This document shows, one piece after another, positions 6,061 to 8,742 of a DNA stretch of 8,742 nt. Position 1 is the first letter of the stretch; each line of letters begins with the position of its first letter. Made by a program: the position numbers and the translations under genes. Source of the stretch: Burkholderiales bacterium (GTDB lineage: Bacteria > Pseudomonadota > Gammaproteobacteria > Burkholderiales > Burkholderiaceae_C); contig SBFU01000080.1 in the NCBI GenBank assembly GCA_006227785.1, positions 1 through 8,742 of the forward strand, in the 5' to 3' direction. Below the pieces are notes generated by a model. That model had not been told where the DNA came from and ran no database searches. It worked only from the letters and a program-made list of their open reading frames with translations.

Positions 6061-7647
6061 TCAGGTCATGATGGCCAGGACAAGGTGAAACAGGATCGCC
6101 GCCAGCACGGCAGTGGCGGGCACGGTCACGATCCAGGCGGCCACGATGCGCATCACGGTCGAGCGCTTGACCAGCTCTTTCTTGTAGGCCTTCTTCATGG
6201 CCTTCTGTTCCTTCTTGGCCAGCACCGTGCCCTCGGCCATTTCGCGCTGCTTGGCCCGCTTCTTCATCTCGGCCAGCATGCGTTTCTTTTCGTGGACTTC
6301 GGCAGCCTCGAAGCGCTTGAGATAGGCCTCGACCTCACCCCGATCGGCACCCTGGTGCCCGGCAAACACCACCGCTTCCATCTTGGCGTAGTTCACCTTG
6401 AGGAGTTCGCGCAGAAACCCGACCCCGAACACCGCGCCAATGGTGGTGTGGGTGGTCGAGATCGGCATGCCCAGTTCCGACGCCACGATCACCGTCAGCG
6501 TGGCAGCCATGGCAATCGAGTATGCGCGCATGCTGTCCAGCTCGGTGATCTCCTTGCCCACCGTGCGGATCAGCTTGGCGCCGTACAGCGCCAGCCCGAC
6601 CGCCAGGCCCAGGGCACCCAGCACCATGATCCACAAGGGCGAGGCCGCGCGGGTGGCCACCGCACCACTCTTGACCGCTTCGTAAATGGCCGCCAGCGGA
6701 CCGATGGCGTTGCCCACGTCGTTCGCGCCGTGCGCAAAACTCAGCAGCGCTGCCGAACAGATCAGGGGCCAGGTGAACAGGCGGTTGACACCATCCTTGC
6801 TGTTGTCCTGCCGCAGGGCTGCCCGGGCGATGGACTTGCGAATGATCGCCCAGACCACCACGGCCACCACAGCCCCGAGCCCCACGGCCGGCCAGAAGCC
6901 CACCTTGACCAGCTGGCTCAAGCCCTTGAGCATCATGAAGGTGGCATAAGCCCAGACCATCAGGGCAATCAGCACCGGCACCACCCGGGCGGCCGCTTCG
7001 GTCTTTTCCGTGCGGTAGGTGATGCTGCGCTTGATGACGTAGAGAAACAGGGCTGCGATCAGGGCCCCCGTGAGGGGCGATGCCACCCAGCTGGCAACGA
7101 TCTTGGTGATGGTGCCCCAGTTCACCAGGCCCCAGCCGCCGGCTGCGATGCCGGCACCCATGACGGCGCCGATGATGGAGTGGGTGGTCGAGACCGGGGC
7201 CCCCAGGGCCGTGGCCAGGTTCAGCCACAGCGCACCCGCCAGAAGGGCGGCCAGCATGACCCAGGCAAAGAGGGCCGGGTCGGCGATCTGCTTGCTGTCA
7301 ATGATGCCGCCCTTGATCGTGCCAACCACCTCGCCGCCCGCAATGATGGCACCCAGGGCTTCGAACACGGCCGCGATCACGATAGCCCAGCCCATGGTGA
7401 TGGCACCCGAGCCCACCGCGGGCCCCATGTTGTTGGCGACATCGTTGGCACCGATGTTCATGGCCATGTAGCCACCAATGACGGCAGCCACGATGAGCAG
7501 TCCCACCGACATGGTCGGCAAGTTGGTCACAGCGGCTCCGGTCAGCGAGGCGTAGAGGCCGACGAGGGCCAGAAACAGCAGGGCTCCGCCCAGCTGGATG
7601 ACCTCCAGATGGCGGGAAACAAAGCGGTTGCGGGATTTTTTTGTCAT
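6061..7647 (-). CDS. pit: PiT-family inorganic phosphate transporter
   Basis: A 528-residue inner-membrane protein of the PHO4/PiT family, which imports phosphate (usually as a metal-phosphate complex) with protons. Both halves of the family's internal duplication carry the signature: GANDVANNMG at 66-75 and GANDVGNAIGP at 307-317. Each is followed by an STTH motif: ALGAPVSTTHSIIGAVMGAG (148-166) and GMPISTTHTTIGAVFGVG (393-410). About ten hydrophobic segments are visible. Residues ~414-497 form a long Lys/Glu/Ala-rich hydrophilic loop before the last membrane helix (499-525). The ATG at 7647 gives the expected short basic N-terminus, but no clear Shine-Dalgarno precedes it. Three tandem 11-base units abut the start codon and may be a regulatory site. 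No PhoU-like (DUF47) partner gene, common beside such transporters, lies next to it. It sits 105 bases after orn and probably has its own promoter. Confidence 0.94.
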   Translation of the reverse strand: MTKKSRNRFVSRHLEVIQLGGALLFLALVGLYASLTGAAVTNLPTMSVGLLIVAAVIGGYMAMNIGANDVANNMGPAVGSGAITMGWAIVIAAVFEALGAIIAGGEVVGTIKGGIIDSKQIADPALFAWVMLAALLAGALWLNLATALGAPVSTTHSIIGAVMGAGIAAGGWGLVNWGTITKIVASWVASPLTGALIAALFLYVIKRSITYRTEKTEAAARVVPVLIALMVWAYATFMMLKGLSQLVKVGFWPAVGLGAVVAVVVWAIIRKSIARAALRQDNSKDGVNRLFTWPLICSAALLSFAHGANDVGNAIGPLAAIYEAVKSGAVATRAASPLWIMVLGALGLAVGLALYGAKLIRTVGKEITELDSMRAYSIAMAATLTVIVASELGMPISTTHTTIGAVFGVGFLRELLKVNYAKMEAVVFAGHQGADRGEVEAYLKRFEAAEVHEKKRMLAEMKKRAKQREMAEGTVLAKKEQKAMKKAYKKELVKRSTVMRIVAAWIVTVPATAVLAAILFHLVLAIMT

Positions 7648-7680
7648 GTCGTTTTCACGTGAATTTCACGATTTTGACAT
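7648..7680 (-). promoter_or_regulatory. Three tandem 11-base units abutting the pit start codon, Pho-box-like
   Basis: Read on the - strand, positions 7680-7648 divide into ATGTCAAAATC, GTGAAATTCAC and GTGAAAACGAC, ending at the ATG. Units two and three match at 8 of 11 bases. Unit one resembles the PhoB half-site CTGTCATAAAT. PhoB boxes are 11-base direct repeats, and PhoB is known to repress low-affinity phosphate transporters in some bacteria (E. coli pitB, Sinorhizobium orfA-pit). The same bases also hold the perfect palindrome TTCACGTGAA (7654-7663), so a dimeric repressor is an alternative. Confidence 0.35.
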
Positions 7681-7752
7681 GAGGCGGAACCCGCTCGTCG
7701 CCACGGCCGTTGCCAGCGACCCCTGCACACCCGCGGCGGTGGCTTTGGCGCA

Positions 7753-8370
7753 TCAGCGCAGGAAATGGGCGCGGTAGTGCTCCAGCTCGTCGATCGACTC
7801 GTGCACATCGGCCAGGGCCGTGTGGCGCTGCTGCTTCTTGAACGCGTCATAGACCGCCGGGCGCCACCGCTTGGCCAGCTCCTTGAGCGTGCTCACGTCG
7901 AGGCAGCGGTAATGGAAGTAGTCCTCCAGCTTGGGCATGTACTTGACCAGGAAGCGGCGGTCCTGGCTGATCGTGTTGCCACACATGGGCGACGCGTTCT
8001 TCGGCACATAGCGGGCAATGAATTCCAGCAACTGCTGCTCGGCTTGAGCCTCATCGGTGGTGCTGGCCTTGACCTTGTCGATCAGTCCGCTTCGGCCGTG
8101 CGTCCCCTTGTTCCAGTTGTCCATGCCATCGAGCAGGGCCTGGCTCTGGTGGATCACCAGCACTGGCCCTTCCACCCGCGGCGTGAGGTCCGGCCCGGTG
8201 ATCACCACGGCAATTTCCAGCAAGCGCTCTTTCTCGGGGTCCAGTCCGCTCATTTCGCAATCGAGCCAGACCAGGTTCTGGTCGCTTCGGGCCAGGGGCA
8301 TCGCCGTGGCGGCGGCAGCGGATGCGGCTTCAGGGGTGGTGCTTGCTTCAGTCGGGTTTTCCATGGTCAT
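7753..8370 (-). CDS. orn: Oligoribonuclease (DEDDh 3'-5' exoribonuclease)
   Basis: A cytosolic nuclease that finishes RNA decay by degrading 2-5 nt RNAs and linear dinucleotides such as pGpG. All DEDDh residues are visible: Asp37 and Glu39 in [11 protein letters not shown], Asp137 in NTISQDRRF, and His183 and Asp188 in [11 protein letters not shown]. Their spacing equals that of the E. coli enzyme (Asp12, Glu14, Asp112, His158, Asp163). The C-terminal half keeps [21 protein letters not shown] (as 145-165) as in the family. At 205 residues it is ~25 longer than E. coli Orn because of an Ala/Thr-rich N-terminal extension. Starts at Met1, Met3 or Met24 are all possible, and none has a strong Shine-Dalgarno; Met24 (nt 8301) would give the standard length. 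It is divergent from the M48 gene with a 71-base gap, and 105 bases upstream of pit. Confidence 0.96.
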   Translation of the reverse strand: MTMENPTEASTTPEAASAAAATAMPLARSDQNLVWLDCEMSGLDPEKERLLEIAVVITGPDLTPRVEGPVLVIHQSQALLDGMDNWNKGTHGRSGLIDKVKASTTDEAQAEQQLLEFIARYVPKNASPMCGNTISQDRRFLVKYMPKLEDYFHYRCLDVSTLKELAKRWRPAVYDAFKKQQRHTALADVHESIDELEHYRAHFLR

Positions 8371-8441
8371 GCGCCCATTTTCGCCGATGCGCCCGGCCCC
8401 GCCCGCGCCGAGGCTTTCGGCAGTTCGTTAGACTCGCGGCC

Positions 8442-8742
8442 ATGGACACTGCCTCCCTGGCCTTCACGGCCCTCTTCTGTGCTGCCCTGATCAGCGGGCT
8501 GGTCATCAGGACCTGGCTGGCCAGCCGCCAGATCCGGCATGTCGCGCAGCACCGCCATGCGGTGCCTGCGCCTTTTGCGCAGGCAGTGACACTGCCTGCG
8601 CACCACAAGGCGGCCGACTACACCATCGCCAAGGCCCGTTTCGGACTGCTGACCAGCGCGGTCGAAGCCGCCCTGCTGCTGGGCTGGACCTTGCTCGGTG
8701 GTCTGCACTGGCTCAACCAGTTGCTGCTGGTCATGCTGGGGG
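8442..8742 (+). CDS. M48-family (Ste24-type) membrane metallopeptidase, N-terminal part, cut by window edge
   Basis: The frame opens at ATG 8442 and stays open to the window edge, giving the first 100 residues. There is a hydrophobic segment near residues 6-22. The stretch LASRQIRHVAQHR-AVPAPF (26-45) and then TLPAHHKAADYTIAKARFGLL (as 50-70) resemble the N-terminal region of CAAX protease 1/Ste24-type M48 peptidases, where the residues before KAADYT are conserved. A second hydrophobic stretch begins at ~72. The zinc-binding HExxH motif lies beyond the window, so catalytic competence cannot be judged. These enzymes cleave membrane or lipidated proteins at the inner membrane. No clear Shine-Dalgarno is seen; a TAGACT (8429-8434) close to the ATG could be a weak -10, implying a very short leader. 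The early coding region contains a strong inverted repeat (8576-8602). Confidence 0.82.
   Translation, partial: MDTASLAFTALFCAALISGLVIRTWLASRQIRHVAQHRHAVPAPFAQAVTLPAHHKAADYTIAKARFGLLTSAVEAALLLGWTLLGGLHWLNQLLLVMLG
8563..8602 (+). repeat. Overlapping inverted repeats inside the M48 coding region
   Basis: TGCCTGCGC occurs at 8563-8571 and again at 8593-8601, with its reverse complement GCGCAGGCA between them at 8577-8585. The middle copy can pair left (9 bp, loop CTTTT) or right. The right-hand version is longer: GCGCAGGCAGTG (8577-8588) against CACTGCCTGCGC (8590-8601), with one central A and one more T-A pair outside (8576/8602). The two folds exclude each other. Confidence 0.75.

Noticed and set aside
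6085..7662. 525-codon open frame on the + strand
   Set aside because: Antisense shadow of pit; the translation is His/Gly/Asp-rich low complexity without membrane segments.
7697..7720. GTCGC...GCGAC inverted repeat between orn and pit as an orn terminator
   Set aside because: Only five pairs, a long loop, and no T-run on the - strand; not distinguishable from chance in GC-rich DNA.
7765..8490. 241-codon open frame on the + strand
   Set aside because: Antisense to orn, whose catalytic residues are all present on the - strand. It also overlaps the M48 start in another frame.

Overview
The window reads as an ordinary stretch of chromosome from a GC-rich betaproteobacterium. The order Burkholderiales is likely, and a Comamonadaceae-type organism is my best guess. 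Support for this: strong G/C bias at third codon positions; a DEAD-box helicase with a charged insert between motifs I and Ia and an RGG-rich tail, of a kind I associate with this group; and oligoribonuclease next to a divergent M48 peptidase. The taxonomy is inference from protein appearance; no search was run.

Layout on the + strand, left half: the 3' part of a GntR/FCD regulator (1-579) ends at a strong hairpin-T terminator (594-627). A beta-hydroxyacid dehydrogenase follows (744-1661), then a two-domain O-acyltransferase with an SGNH domain (1752-3704). A tRNA-Ala with anticodon CGC (3763-3838) comes next. A shared bidirectional terminator (3871-3899) separates this block from the convergent right half.

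Layout on the - strand, right half, in order of transcription: oligoribonuclease orn (8370-7753), a PiT phosphate transporter (7647-6061), then a 372-base gene-free stretch rich in hairpins, then the DEAD-box RNA helicase (5688-3922). At the far right a divergent + strand gene begins (8442 to the window edge); it is the N-terminus of an M48/Ste24-type membrane metallopeptidase.

The genes do not form one pathway. The regulator and dehydrogenase may belong to a carbon-catabolic locus lying mostly to the left. The acyltransferase points to modification of a surface glycan or lipid. Orn and the RNA helicase are RNA-metabolism housekeeping genes, and the transporter imports phosphate. I found no mobile element, CRISPR array, toxin-antitoxin pair or defence system. 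The observations worth a second look are regulatory-scale: a structured leader before the helicase, three tandem 11-base units abutting the phosphate transporter start codon, a hairpin that would pair a candidate ribosome binding site with a possible CTG start of the acyltransferase, and two mutually exclusive hairpins inside the start of the M48 gene.
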